A stretch of DNA of 64,000 nt from Pseudoxanthomonas sp. PXM01 (lineage in GTDB: Bacteria; Pseudomonadota; Gammaproteobacteria; Xanthomonadales; Xanthomonadaceae), in the NCBI RefSeq assembly GCF_014851815.1, contig NZ_JACVAJ010000003.1, positions 248,001-312,000 on the forward strand. The letters run 5' to 3'. A program made the translations under genes and the position numbers. This document shows, piece by piece, positions 1 through 7,908 of the stretch. A model generated the notes under the pieces. The model saw nothing but the letters and a program-made list of their open reading frames with translations, was not told the DNA's origin and did no database searches. Position 1 is the first letter of the stretch; each line of letters begins with the position of its first letter.

Positions 1-120
1 CCGGCGCGCACGGCCGACATCTGCTTCCTGGAGCCGATCCGCGTCGCCGATGTCGAGGGCCGCCGGCGCATCGCGGACCTGTCGCGCGAGCGCATCGTCC
101 AGGCGATGGCCGAGGCCTGA
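1..120 (+). CDS. C-terminal end of a gene cut by the window, possibly a PlsC-type acyltransferase
   Basis: Frame 1 is open from the window edge to a TGA at 118-120 and gives the last 39 residues of a protein. The stretch reads CFLEPIRVADVEGRR and then LSRERIVQAMAEA. This pattern, a 'xFLEPI' strand followed by a helix with Arg-Glu-Arg-Ile, is typical of the end of 1-acyl-glycerol-3-phosphate acyltransferases, which often lie beside YheT-type hydrolases. The catalytic HxxxxD motif would lie outside the window, so the family call is an inference from a short tail only. Confidence 0.4.
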   Translation, partial: PARTADICFLEPIRVADVEGRRRIADLSRERIVQAMAEA

Positions 121-208
121 GCGGCCGCCGTGACGGCATTGCGACCTATTCGAGGGAATACTCGGTCCACCGGTGCCACCCTCGTGCCGATGCCGCCGCG
201 ATGACGCC

Positions 209-1201
209 ATGATCACTGCCGCCGACTTCCGTCCCCCGCGCTGGTTGCGCAACCCGCACCTGCAGTCGGTCCTGGGCTCCAGCGGGCTGCGCCGCCGGCT
301 GGCGCTGCGCGCGCTGGCGGGCAGCGGGGCAGTGACGCTGGAGCACATCGTGGACGGTGGCGACGGCGTGCGCCTGCAGGGTTTCCACAGCGAGATTCCT
401 GGCCGCGCGCCGCGTGGCCTGGTGCTGCTGCTGCACGGCTGGGAAGGCAGCGCCGATTCCAGCTACATGCGGCTGACCGCCGCGCAGCTGCTGGCGCGCG
501 GCTTCGACGTGTTCCGGCTCAACTTCCGCGACCACGGCGACACCCATCACCTCAACGAGGACCTGTTCCACTCCAACCGGCTCGACGAGGTGGTGCATGC
601 CGCCCTCGACGTGTCGCGGCGGTTCGCCGGCGACGAGCCGATGCGGGTGGCGGGGTACTCGCTGGGCGGCAACTTCGCGCTGCGGCTGGCGCTGCGCGCG
701 CCGCAGGCCGGGCTGGCGCTGGCGCACGTGGCGGCGGTCTGCCCGCTGCTGGATCCGGCCACGACGATGGACAGCATCGAGAACGGACTGCCGCTGTACG
801 ACTGGTACTTCGCACGCAAGTGGCGCCGCTCGCTGGAACGCAAGCGCAGCCTGTTCCCGCAGCGGCACGATTTCGACGACACCGTGCTGGCGCTCGACAT
901 CCGTGCACTGACCGACTGGCTGGTGCAGCGGCATACCGCCTTCGGCACGCTGGACGCCTACTTCGACGGGTATGCGATCTCCGGCGAACGCCTGGCCGGC
1001 CTGAGCGTTCCGGCGCATATCCTGATGGCCGAGGACGACCCGGTGATCCCCTTCGACACGTTCCGCGACTGGGCGCTGCCGTCCCAGGCGACGCTGGAGA
1101 TCGCGCCATGGGGCGGCCACTGCGCCTTCATCGAGAATGCCGCCGGCAACGGCTACGCCGAGCGCTGGGTGGCCGAGCGACTGGCCGGCAGCGCCGCCTG
1201 A
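209..1201 (+). CDS. YheT-family alpha/beta hydrolase
   Basis: This encodes a 330-residue alpha/beta-hydrolase of the YheT/embryogenesis-associated EMB8 type. Visible motifs are the N-terminal RPPRWLRNPHLQSV signature, the oxyanion strand LLLHGWEGS, the nucleophile elbow GYSLGGN (Ser in G-Y-S-L-G) and a late GGHCAF segment carrying the catalytic His. The acid is probably the Asp in EDDPVIP. I chose the ATG at 209 because the conserved region begins there. A GTG at 173 would add 12 residues without similarity. Members are cytoplasmic esterases of poorly defined substrate. It follows the partial acyltransferase gene by 88 bp in the same direction, so a lipid-related role is possible but unproven. 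Confidence 0.85.
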   Translation: MITAADFRPPRWLRNPHLQSVLGSSGLRRRLALRALAGSGAVTLEHIVDGGDGVRLQGFHSEIPGRAPRGLVLLLHGWEGSADSSYMRLTAAQLLARGFDVFRLNFRDHGDTHHLNEDLFHSNRLDEVVHAALDVSRRFAGDEPMRVAGYSLGGNFALRLALRAPQAGLALAHVAAVCPLLDPATTMDSIENGLPLYDWYFARKWRRSLERKRSLFPQRHDFDDTVLALDIRALTDWLVQRHTAFGTLDAYFDGYAISGERLAGLSVPAHILMAEDDPVIPFDTFRDWALPSQATLEIAPWGGHCAFIENAAGNGYAERWVAERLAGSAA

Positions 1202-1250
1202 GCGGGGAACGCCCGTTACAATCGGCGTTTGACCGAACGCTGGTAGCCCC

Positions 1251-3314
1251 ATGTACGACCCCATCCTCGATGCCCTGCGCCGCGGCGCCGTGGCCGACGC
1301 CCTGACCGCCGCCGAGGCCCTGGTGGCCGAACGCCCCGATGACCCGCAGGCATTGCGCTGGCTGTCCACCGCGCAGATGCAGGGCGGGCAGTCCGACGCT
1401 GCGCTGGCCACCATCGATCGCGCGATCGCGCTGGCGCCGGACAATGCCGAGCTGCACCTGGCGCGCGCGGGGGTGCTGGTCGGCAGCCGCCGCAACGAAG
1501 ATGCCCAGGCGGCGCTGAGCCAGGCGACGGTGCTGGATCCCAACCAGTTCACCGCCTATCTGATCCAGGGCCAGCTGGCCCTCGGCCGCGGCGACCTGGA
1601 CGAGGCCGAGCGCCTCAGCCGGCTGGCCGCACGCGCGGCACCGGACCATCCGCAGACGGCGGCGATCGACGGCATGGTCACCCTGCGCCGCGGCAAGCCG
1701 GACGACGCGCTGAAGATCGTGTCGGCCGCCCTGCAGCAGGCCCCCGACGATGTGCAACTTCGCTACGCGCTGGGCTTCATCCACATGGCGCTGGGCCACT
1801 GGGCCTTCGCCGAACAGGCCTTCCGCGGCGTGGTGGAGAAGGTGCCCGGCTCCGATAGCCTGCGCAGCCTGATCGCCGACCTCATGCGCCGGCAGGGCCG
1901 ACCCGCCGACGCCGCCGACGAGCTGGCACCGCTGGTTGCGATCAACAACGCCCCGGCCCTGCACCGCTACATCGGGCACCTGCGCCTGTCCGCCGGCCAG
2001 AACGAGGAAGCGCTGGCGGCATTGCGCATCGCCCTCGCCGGCCAGCCGCGCGACCGCGATACCGTGCTGGCCATCATCGAGGCGTGGCGTCGCCTGGGCG
2101 CGCAGGACGATGCGCGCAACACGCTGGATGCCGCGCTGGCCACGACGGCCGATGCGCACGATCTGTGGCTGGCGCGCCTGCTGTTCGAGGCTGTCGGCAG
2201 CGCGGAAGCGCGCGCGGTGGTGGAACGCTGGGTGGCCGCCATGCCGGAGCACGTGCCCGCGCTCGAAGCGCAGATGTCGGTGTTCGATGCGGCCGGCGAT
2301 GACGATGCCGCCGAAGCGGTGGCGCGTCGTATCGTTGAGCTCGATCCGGGCCGTGCCAGTGGGGAGCAGCGCATCGTCGAGGGCCTCATCCGCCGCGATC
2401 CGATGGCGGCGATCGCGCGGGTCGGCGAGCTCGCCAGCAAGGCCCAGAACCCCGACCAGCAGCGCAGCCTGCGCGGCTGGCAGGCCTTCGTGCGCGATCG
2501 CGCCGGTCGTTACGCCGAGGCGGTCGCCAGCTGGGGCGCCCTCGCGCACGAGCTCGCGCCCTCGCGCCTGCCGCTGTGGACGCAGACCGGCGCGACCGGT
2601 CCGTGGCCCGACCTGGGCGAGGTGGTCGCCTCGTCCGATCCGCGCCCGATCCTGCTGTGGGGCCCGCCGGGCACCGTGGTCGAATCGCTCGCCGGCGTCC
2701 TGGGGTATGTCAGCGACCGCCTGCGCGGCGACCGCTTCCTGCCGGAGCCCCCGAAGGACGGCTTCCAGAGCTATTTCACCCCCGCGCGCCTGCTGTCGGG
2801 CGAACTGACGGGCGAAGCGCTGATCGCCGACTGGCGCACCACGCTGAAAAACCGCTCGGTCGATACCGGCGTGGTCGACTGGCTGATCTCGTGGGACAAC
2901 GCGCTGCTGCACGCGCTGCGCCCGCACCTGCCGGAAGCCCTGCTGATCGTGGCCGTGCGCGATCCGCGCGATGCGCTGATCGATTGGCTGGCCTTCGGCT
3001 CGCCCGCGCCGCTGGCGCTGGATGACCTGGAGGCCGGCGCGACGTGGCTGGCGGGCCTGTTCACGCAGATCGCCGATCTGCACGAGCAGGACCTGTACCC
3101 GAGCCGCCTGATCCGCATGGACGCGATCAAGGACGACGCCGGCGCCGTGGCGCAGGCGCTGGGCCAGGCGCTGGGTGCGCAACTGCCGTTGCCGCCGTCG
3201 TCCGGTGCGCGCCGCTTCCCGGAAGGCCACTGGCGGCACTATGCGCAGGCGCTGGCCGGCCCGTTCGCCACGCTGACGCCGGTCGCGGTGCGCCTGGGCT
3301 ATCCGGACGCCTGA
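1251..3314 (+). CDS. TPR protein with C-terminal sulfotransferase-like domain
   Basis: The 687-residue product has two parts. Residues 1 to about 440 are tandem tetratricopeptide-type helical repeats (for example ALATIDRAIALAPDNAELHLARA). The C-terminal 240 residues follow the layout of PAPS-dependent sulfotransferases. An ILLWGPPGTVVES segment stands where the 5'-phosphosulfate loop belongs, VAVRDPRDALIDWL matches the 3'-phosphate-binding motif, and the end (GHWRHYAQAL, then RLGYPDA) is the usual finish. The 5' loop lacks the Arg-Ser of the normal PRSGTT, so PAPS binding is doubtful. There is no signal peptide. The short gap to the next gene allows co-transcription. Confidence 0.8.
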   Translation: MYDPILDALRRGAVADALTAAEALVAERPDDPQALRWLSTAQMQGGQSDAALATIDRAIALAPDNAELHLARAGVLVGSRRNEDAQAALSQATVLDPNQFTAYLIQGQLALGRGDLDEAERLSRLAARAAPDHPQTAAIDGMVTLRRGKPDDALKIVSAALQQAPDDVQLRYALGFIHMALGHWAFAEQAFRGVVEKVPGSDSLRSLIADLMRRQGRPADAADELAPLVAINNAPALHRYIGHLRLSAGQNEEALAALRIALAGQPRDRDTVLAIIEAWRRLGAQDDARNTLDAALATTADAHDLWLARLLFEAVGSAEARAVVERWVAAMPEHVPALEAQMSVFDAAGDDDAAEAVARRIVELDPGRASGEQRIVEGLIRRDPMAAIARVGELASKAQNPDQQRSLRGWQAFVRDRAGRYAEAVASWGALAHELAPSRLPLWTQTGATGPWPDLGEVVASSDPRPILLWGPPGTVVESLAGVLGYVSDRLRGDRFLPEPPKDGFQSYFTPARLLSGELTGEALIADWRTTLKNRSVDTGVVDWLISWDNALLHALRPHLPEALLIVAVRDPRDALIDWLAFGSPAPLALDDLEAGATWLAGLFTQIADLHEQDLYPSRLIRMDAIKDDAGAVAQALGQALGAQLPLPPSSGARRFPEGHWRHYAQALAGPFATLTPVAVRLGYPDA

Positions 3315-3342
3315 TTTTCCTTTCTTCCTGCAGGAGCGACGC

Positions 3343-3957
3343 ATGCGTCTGTGGAGCGACAGTTTCAAGCACATGGAACCCATCCCGGCCGAGTTCGCGA
3401 TGGGTCAGCCCGACGGCTTCGCCGCCAACCGCAATCCGCACCTCGCGTGGGATGGCGTGCCGGAAGGCGCGAAGTCCTTCGCGCTGCTGTGCATCGACCC
3501 GGATGCGCCGACGGTGCCCGAGACCGTCGGCCGCGATGACGTGCAGATCCCGGTCGAACAGCCGCGCGCGCACTTCATCCACTGGGCGGTGGCCGACATC
3601 GCGGCGGACGTGCGCGAGATCGCTGCCGGCAGCTGCAGCGACGGCGTCACTGCGAAAGGCAAGCAACAGCCAGCGGGACCGGTCGGCGCGCGCCAGGGTC
3701 TGAACGATTACACGGGCTGGTTCGCGGGCGATGCGCAGATGGGCGGCGACTACTACGGTTACGACGGCCCGTATCCGCCGTTCAACGACCTGCGCGTGCA
3801 CCGCTACTTCTTCCGCCTGTTCGCGCTGGACCTCGCCACGCTGGACCTGCCGGCGCGCTTCACCGCCGGTGACGTGGAGCGGGCGATGCAAGGGCACGTG
3901 CTGGGCGAGGCGCTGGTGTACGGCACGTACTCGTTGAATGCGCCGGTGCAGGGATGA
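3343..3957 (+). CDS. YbhB/YbcL-type phosphatidylethanolamine-binding protein (PEBP)
   Basis: The 204-residue product is a Raf-kinase-inhibitor-like (PEBP) protein. The anion-binding pocket is recognisable: CIDPDAP (Asp52 and Asp54) and HFIHWAVADI (His80-Trp81), followed by GYDGPYPPFND and the HRYFFRLFALD strand. The length is typical for the bacterial group, and no signal peptide is present, so it should be cytoplasmic. The function of bacterial members is poorly defined. Its stop codon overlaps the start of the RDD-domain gene (ATGA at 3954), so the two are translationally coupled. Confidence 0.88.
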   Translation: MRLWSDSFKHMEPIPAEFAMGQPDGFAANRNPHLAWDGVPEGAKSFALLCIDPDAPTVPETVGRDDVQIPVEQPRAHFIHWAVADIAADVREIAAGSCSDGVTAKGKQQPAGPVGARQGLNDYTGWFAGDAQMGGDYYGYDGPYPPFNDLRVHRYFFRLFALDLATLDLPARFTAGDVERAMQGHVLGEALVYGTYSLNAPVQG

Positions 3958-4463
3958 CACCGTCGGACGGGGACAATCCTTACGAGAGTCCCCGCAGTGC
4001 CATCGCCGAAGCCGCCGACACCGCCGTGGCGCTGGTGCCGGCCACGAAACTCCGGCGCTTCGTGCACTGGCTGGTCGACCGGATCGTCGTGGTCGGCATC
4101 ATTTTCTTGGCGATGGTCGCGGCGGGCGTCGTCGGGGGCGAAGAGGTGCTGGACTGGGCGGAACGGCTGACCTGGTGGCAGGACCAGCTGATCGGCTTCG
4201 CGGTGACCATCGCGTATTACACCCTGATGGAAGGCACCACCGGCACCACCATCGGCAAGCTGCTGACGGGCACGCGCGTGGTCGATGAGGCGGGACGCAG
4301 GATCAGCTTTCTGCAGGCGTCGTTGCGTAGCCTGAGTCGCGTGGTGCCGTTCGAAGCCTTCTCGGTCCTGTTCGCGGACGACGAAGACCCGCGTGGGTGG
4401 CACGACCGCTGGCCGAAGACGCGCGTCGTGCGCAGTCGTCGTCCGGTGGCACTCCCGGCCTGA
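3954..4463 (+). CDS. RDD-family membrane protein
   Basis: The 169-residue protein carries an RDD domain. The first helix starts RRFVHWLVDRIVVVGIIF, with the Arg and Asp that name the family. A second membrane segment lies near residues 80-95, followed by the GTTIGKLLTGTRVVDEAG loop that is nearly invariant in the family. It belongs in the inner membrane; the role of most RDD proteins is unknown. Its ATG overlaps the stop of the PEBP gene by one base (ATGA). It converges with the minus-strand gene ending at 4479, leaving only 15 bp between them. Confidence 0.85.
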   Translation: MTPSDGDNPYESPRSAIAEAADTAVALVPATKLRRFVHWLVDRIVVVGIIFLAMVAAGVVGGEEVLDWAERLTWWQDQLIGFAVTIAYYTLMEGTTGTTIGKLLTGTRVVDEAGRRISFLQASLRSLSRVVPFEAFSVLFADDEDPRGWHDRWPKTRVVRSRRPVALPA

Positions 4464-4478
4464 TCCGCGTCGTGCGGC

Positions 4479-5900
4479 TCAGTCGACGGACGGCCGCCAC
4501 CGCCAGCGTCCGTCCTGTTCGATGACCAGGCAGGTGGCCGTGGCGGGACACTCCCGCGCCACGTGGATCTGTTCCGGCGGCACGCCCAGCCGCCATGCCA
4601 GGCCCATCTGGCCGATCGCGTAGAAGCGCTGGTCGTCCGCCACGCTGACATGCAGCGGCGCGGCAACCGGTTGCCGTTCCAGCGCCTGCAGGGTCGCTTC
4701 GGCCCAGTGCGCACGGCCGATGAGGCCTGGATGGTCGAGCCGGCGCGTGCCTTCCACGGCGATCCACGATGACACCGCGATCAGCGCGGCGACCGCGAGC
4801 GCGATGCCGTCGGCGGCCACGCAGCGCGCCAGCACGACGACCGGCAGGATCACGGCGATGGCGGCGTAGTACTCGTAGCTGTTCCAGGCGAACAGGAAGT
4901 ACGGGGCGTACGCGAGCCCGGCGAAGGCTGCGACGCACCACCACTGCATCGGTGCCAGCAAGGTGCGGCCGCGCCAGCCGGCGATCGCCCACGCAGCCAG
5001 CATCGGCAACGCGGTGGCCGCTATCCAGGCCAGGCCCTGCATCCGCTCGCCCGCGACCGCCATGCGCATCGCTTCGCGCGGGACATTCAGCAGCCATGCC
5101 ACGAACGAGGCCGCGTTGCGCAGCACGTTGCCGCCCAGGCTGAGGTCGTAGGACGCGTCGGTGTTGGCGGTGAAGCGCGAGCGCAACGACAGCCAGATCG
5201 CGACGACGGCCACGCAGGCCAGCCAGGCGACGAGTTCGCTGCGGTCGAGCCGGCGCACGACGACGAACGCGGCCACCACCAGCATCAGCGCGGGCGTCAG
5301 CGCGGCGGATTCCTTGCTCAGCAGCGCCAGCGCCAGCAATACGGGCAACAGCGCCAACAGCACGTTGCGCAGCACGCCAGTGACGTCGTCGCGCGCGCTG
5401 ACCCAGGCCGCAAGCAGCAGCGTGGAGAACAGCGTCAGCATCGCGTTGTTCGCCGCTGCCGCCCAATGCACCGGCAGCAGGTGCAGGGTCAGCGCGCCGT
5501 ACACGGCGCCGGCGAAGGCGGCAATGCGGCCGGCATGCGGCCAGCGGCAGGCGCGTGCCAAGCGGAAGGCAAACAGGGCGACGCCCAGCGTGGCCAGCAG
5601 GTGCAGCACCAGGCTCACCACGTGCGCGGCATGGGCGCTGCCGCCCAGCGCGGCGTCGACCCAGCGCCAGTAGCCTTCCTGCGACAGCGGCCGCCAGAAA
5701 CGCGGCGGCGAAGAGGGCCAGAAATCCGACCACCAGGGTGCGCCGGCGGCGTTGGTCGCGTGCGCGGCATGCAGGAAGACGTAGTCGTCGCCCCAGAACG
5801 GCGTCTGCAGCGCCGGCAGCCACATCAGCAGTGCGGAGGCCGCGAGCAGGGCGGCGGCGATCCAGGGAAGCGGGGAAGCGGTCCTTGCAGCGTGGCTCAT
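4479..5900 (-). CDS. Polytopic membrane protein resembling GT-C glycosyltransferases
   Basis: The 473-residue product is almost entirely hydrophobic helices, about ten to eleven. The first periplasmic loop contains PFWGDDYVFLH, an acidic pair where GT-C (ArnT/PMT-like) glycosyltransferases keep their catalytic aspartates. That loop also carries a PRFWRPLSQEGYW segment. A soluble C-terminal tail of about 100 residues follows. The topology suggests transfer from a polyprenyl-linked sugar donor at the periplasmic face, but I cannot name an acceptor, and a non-enzymatic membrane protein is possible. It stands alone, 97 bp from the next minus-strand gene. Confidence 0.6.
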   Translation of the reverse strand: MSHAARTASPLPWIAAALLAASALLMWLPALQTPFWGDDYVFLHAAHATNAAGAPWWSDFWPSSPPRFWRPLSQEGYWRWVDAALGGSAHAAHVVSLVLHLLATLGVALFAFRLARACRWPHAGRIAAFAGAVYGALTLHLLPVHWAAAANNAMLTLFSTLLLAAWVSARDDVTGVLRNVLLALLPVLLALALLSKESAALTPALMLVVAAFVVVRRLDRSELVAWLACVAVVAIWLSLRSRFTANTDASYDLSLGGNVLRNAASFVAWLLNVPREAMRMAVAGERMQGLAWIAATALPMLAAWAIAGWRGRTLLAPMQWWCVAAFAGLAYAPYFLFAWNSYEYYAAIAVILPVVVLARCVAADGIALAVAALIAVSSWIAVEGTRRLDHPGLIGRAHWAEATLQALERQPVAAPLHVSVADDQRFYAIGQMGLAWRLGVPPEQIHVARECPATATCLVIEQDGRWRWRPSVD

Positions 5901-5954
5901 CAGTCGCGTGTCGGAACGGGTGACGCGCCACTATAGCGGCTGGTCCGCGGGGCC

Positions 5955-5984
5955 GATGCGCGCCATGACGGCATGGCGCGCATC
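5955..5984 (-). terminator. Terminator-like hairpin after the META/DUF4377 gene
   Basis: A perfect 13-bp inverted repeat (GATGCGCGCCATG and its complement, 5955-5967 and 5972-5984) encloses a four-base ACGG loop. It lies 13 bp beyond the stop of the minus-strand lipoprotein gene. No T-run follows, so it may be a Rho-assisted or processing hairpin rather than a classical terminator. Confidence 0.5.
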
Positions 5985-5997
5985 ACGCGACAGTGCG

Positions 5998-6819
5998 CTA
6001 CTTCTCCTCGCTGGCCGACTCGACCACCATGTCCAGCACGTACGCCTTCGACGACGCATCGGCGGGCGGGTTCTTCACCGTGTAGCGGTCCACCCGCAGC
6101 ACGTTGCGGATGCCGGGCTCGTGCGTGTAGCCCTCGATGCTGTCGTAGAAATGCTGGAACCCGCCCGACGTTCCGGTCTTCAGGCCTTTGTCGTCGTACT
6201 GGATCTCGCGCACCTGCAGGCACTGCTTGTCGGGGATCAGCGGGTGGCTGCAGGGCTTGGTCTCGGACGCGACCTCCAGGAACACGCGCTCGCCGGTGCC
6301 GCCGTAGCGGGTCTCCGCGGTGGGTTCGCCGGTGAAGGCGAGCACGTCGCCGGTGGCGGTGGTCAGCGTCAACGTGGGCGGCTCGCCGGCGGCGGTCGCC
6401 ATCTTCAGCGTGCCTTCCAGGCGCTTGCCGACTTCCTGGTCCAATGCCATGACCGCGCTGTCGCCGCAGGCCATCTGGGTGGCGGCCAGGCGCCCGGCCG
6501 TCAGTGAGCCGTCGGCGACGGTATACGTGCCGCCCATGCGGTTGCAGGTGTTGGACACGCCCACGCGACCATCGCGGAAATCGAGTTGCACCGGCTGGTC
6601 CGCGCGGGCGAACAGCGCCGCGATGCGCTGGCCCTGCGCATCGGTCGCCTCGCTCAATCGCCAGTGGTGTTTCGGCAGCAGGGTCGCATCCGCAGTACCG
6701 GCAGGCGCCGCAGGGGTCGACGCGGTGGGTGTGGTGTCGGCAGGCGGGGCGGCGGGATCGGCGGGCTTCGTGCAGGCGGCCAGGGCCAAGGGCAGGGCGA
6801 GCAGCAGCAATCGTTTCAT
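5998..6819 (-). CDS. META and DUF4377 domain lipoprotein
   Basis: The 273-residue precursor begins MKRLLLLALPLALAAC, a lipoprotein signal with a LAAC lipobox, followed by a Pro/Ala/Thr linker. A META (HslJ-like) domain follows at about residues 50-150, with WRLSEATDAQGQ, VSNTCNRMGG and ATQMACGDS. The last 110 residues are a DUF4377-type domain (FLEVASETKPC, CLQVREIQYD). META proteins are linked to heat shock and motility, but the exact role here is unknown. I chose the ATG at 6819 because it makes the lipobox begin at the N-terminus; the frame stays open further upstream without similarity. It should be anchored in the envelope. Confidence 0.82.
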   Translation of the reverse strand: MKRLLLLALPLALAACTKPADPAAPPADTTPTASTPAAPAGTADATLLPKHHWRLSEATDAQGQRIAALFARADQPVQLDFRDGRVGVSNTCNRMGGTYTVADGSLTAGRLAATQMACGDSAVMALDQEVGKRLEGTLKMATAAGEPPTLTLTTATGDVLAFTGEPTAETRYGGTGERVFLEVASETKPCSHPLIPDKQCLQVREIQYDDKGLKTGTSGGFQHFYDSIEGYTHEPGIRNVLRVDRYTVKNPPADASSKAYVLDMVVESASEEK

Positions 6820-6902
6820 GGTGGCGTCCTCGGAGAGTGGCCTATGCAAACGCGCGAGGAGTTGGAACGGGGTGAAGGACGCCGGCAGCGCAGTGCCGTA
6901 CG

Positions 6903-7697
6903 TCAACTCCCGACCGGCATCAGCAACAGCAGCAGCGCACCCAGCACGATGCGGTAGATGGCGAAGCCGGTGAAGCGGTGCGCCTTGATGAAGCCGAGCA
7001 GCCACTTCACCACGACGAAGCCGGTGGCGGTGGCCGCAGCGAACGCCAGCGCCACTTCGCCCCAGTTCTCGCTGCCCAGCGCGTCGTCCTTCACCAGCTC
7101 GAGGAAGGCATAGCCGCTGGCCGCGAACATGGTGGGAATGCCGACCAGGAACACGAACTCCGCCGCCGACGAGCGTCGGCTGGTGCCCGCCAGCATCGCC
7201 ATGAAGATCGCCGCGGCCGAGCGCGACGTACCGGGGAACACGCCGGCCACCACCTGCGCCAGCCCGACCAGGATCGCCACTTTCCAGGTGATCGTGGCGA
7301 CATCGCCGCGCTTCTCGGCGAAATGCTCGGCCACCAGCATCCACACGCCGCCGATGATCAGCGCCCAGGCGATGGGAGTGACGGTCTCCGGCAGTTCCCA
7401 GCCGGCCAGGCGGACAGGCAGGCCGACGGCCGCGGTCACCAGGAAGGCGGTGGCCAGCTTGAAGGCGTAGTCGCGGGTTTCGGGATCGCCCCAGCCGGTG
7501 GCCAGTTCCCAGATGCGCTTGCGGAACACCAGGGTCGTCGCGAGGATCGCGCCGGCCTGGATGATGATGTTGAAGAAGTCGGAGCGCTCACCCAGCCAGT
7601 GCTGCGCGATCAGCAGGTGGCCGGTGCTGGAGACGGGCAGGAATTCGGTCAGGCCTTCGAGGATGCCGAGCAGCAGCGCGGCGAGCAGGTCGGTCAT
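6903..7697 (-). CDS. uppP: Undecaprenyl-diphosphatase (UppP/BacA)
   Basis: This 264-residue integral membrane enzyme dephosphorylates undecaprenyl diphosphate to recycle the lipid carrier for peptidoglycan and O-antigen synthesis. The start contains the family motif EGLTEFLPVSSTGH. The second signature is visible as PGTSRSAAAIFMAMLAG, with the catalytic Arg, Ser and acidic residues. Length and the predicted seven to eight helices are normal for BacA-type enzymes. It is a single gene. Its start faces the glnA promoter region, so the 211 bp between uppP and glnA serve both directions. Confidence 0.95.
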   Translation of the reverse strand: MTDLLAALLLGILEGLTEFLPVSSTGHLLIAQHWLGERSDFFNIIIQAGAILATTLVFRKRIWELATGWGDPETRDYAFKLATAFLVTAAVGLPVRLAGWELPETVTPIAWALIIGGVWMLVAEHFAEKRGDVATITWKVAILVGLAQVVAGVFPGTSRSAAAIFMAMLAGTSRRSSAAEFVFLVGIPTMFAASGYAFLELVKDDALGSENWGEVALAFAAATATGFVVVKWLLGFIKAHRFTGFAIYRIVLGALLLLLMPVGS

Positions 7698-7743
7698 CGG
7701 GCTCAGGGGTGGAAGACGGCGGCCAAGAATAGAGGAAACGCTA

Positions 7744-7761
7744 GCGCACCGTTTTAGGGAT
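7744..7761. promoter_or_regulatory. Distal NtrC-like enhancer site of glnA
   Basis: GCGCACCGTTTTAGGGAT has one good NtrC half-site (GCACC) and a TTTAG core. Both match the reverse complement of the strong palindrome at 11601-11617. Its centre lies about 129 bp upstream of the predicted glnA transcription start. It is 31 bp from the proximal copy at 7775, about three helical turns. That phasing, near positions -140 and -108, is what is known for NtrC enhancers of enteric glnA. Confidence 0.6.
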
Positions 7762-7774
7762 ATGTGTCAGAAAA

Positions 7775-7792
7775 ACGCACCATTACAGGGAT
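7775..7792. promoter_or_regulatory. Proximal NtrC-like enhancer site of glnA
   Basis: ACGCACCATTACAGGGAT is identical to the distal site at 14 of 18 positions. It keeps the GCACC half-site and the AG-G right side. Its centre is about 98 bp upstream of the predicted start. The 31-bp separation from the distal copy would place two NtrC dimers on the same face of the helix. Confidence 0.62.
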
Positions 7793-7854
7793 CGCGTGTG
7801 AACTTCATGTCAACACTGCCCTGCTAAATCAATGGCTTGGGTGACTTCTGAGGT

Positions 7855-7870
7855 TGGCACGGCGATTGCT
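7855..7870 (+). promoter_or_regulatory. Sigma-54 promoter of glnA
   Basis: TGGCAC, five bases, then TTGCT (7855-7870) is an essentially perfect -24/-12 sigma-54 element; the preceding base is also the preferred T. Transcription should start near 7881, about 28 bp before the glnA ATG at 7909. The element fits NtrC-dependent activation from the two upstream sites. Confidence 0.88.
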
Positions 7871-7908
7871 TTGTACCGGCACATCCTTACCCAACCCGAG
7901 GTTCCAAG

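Noticed and set aside
1128-3383. A 751-codon minus-strand frame opposite the TPR-sulfotransferase gene.
   Set aside because: It is antisense to a convincing gene and lacks any domain.
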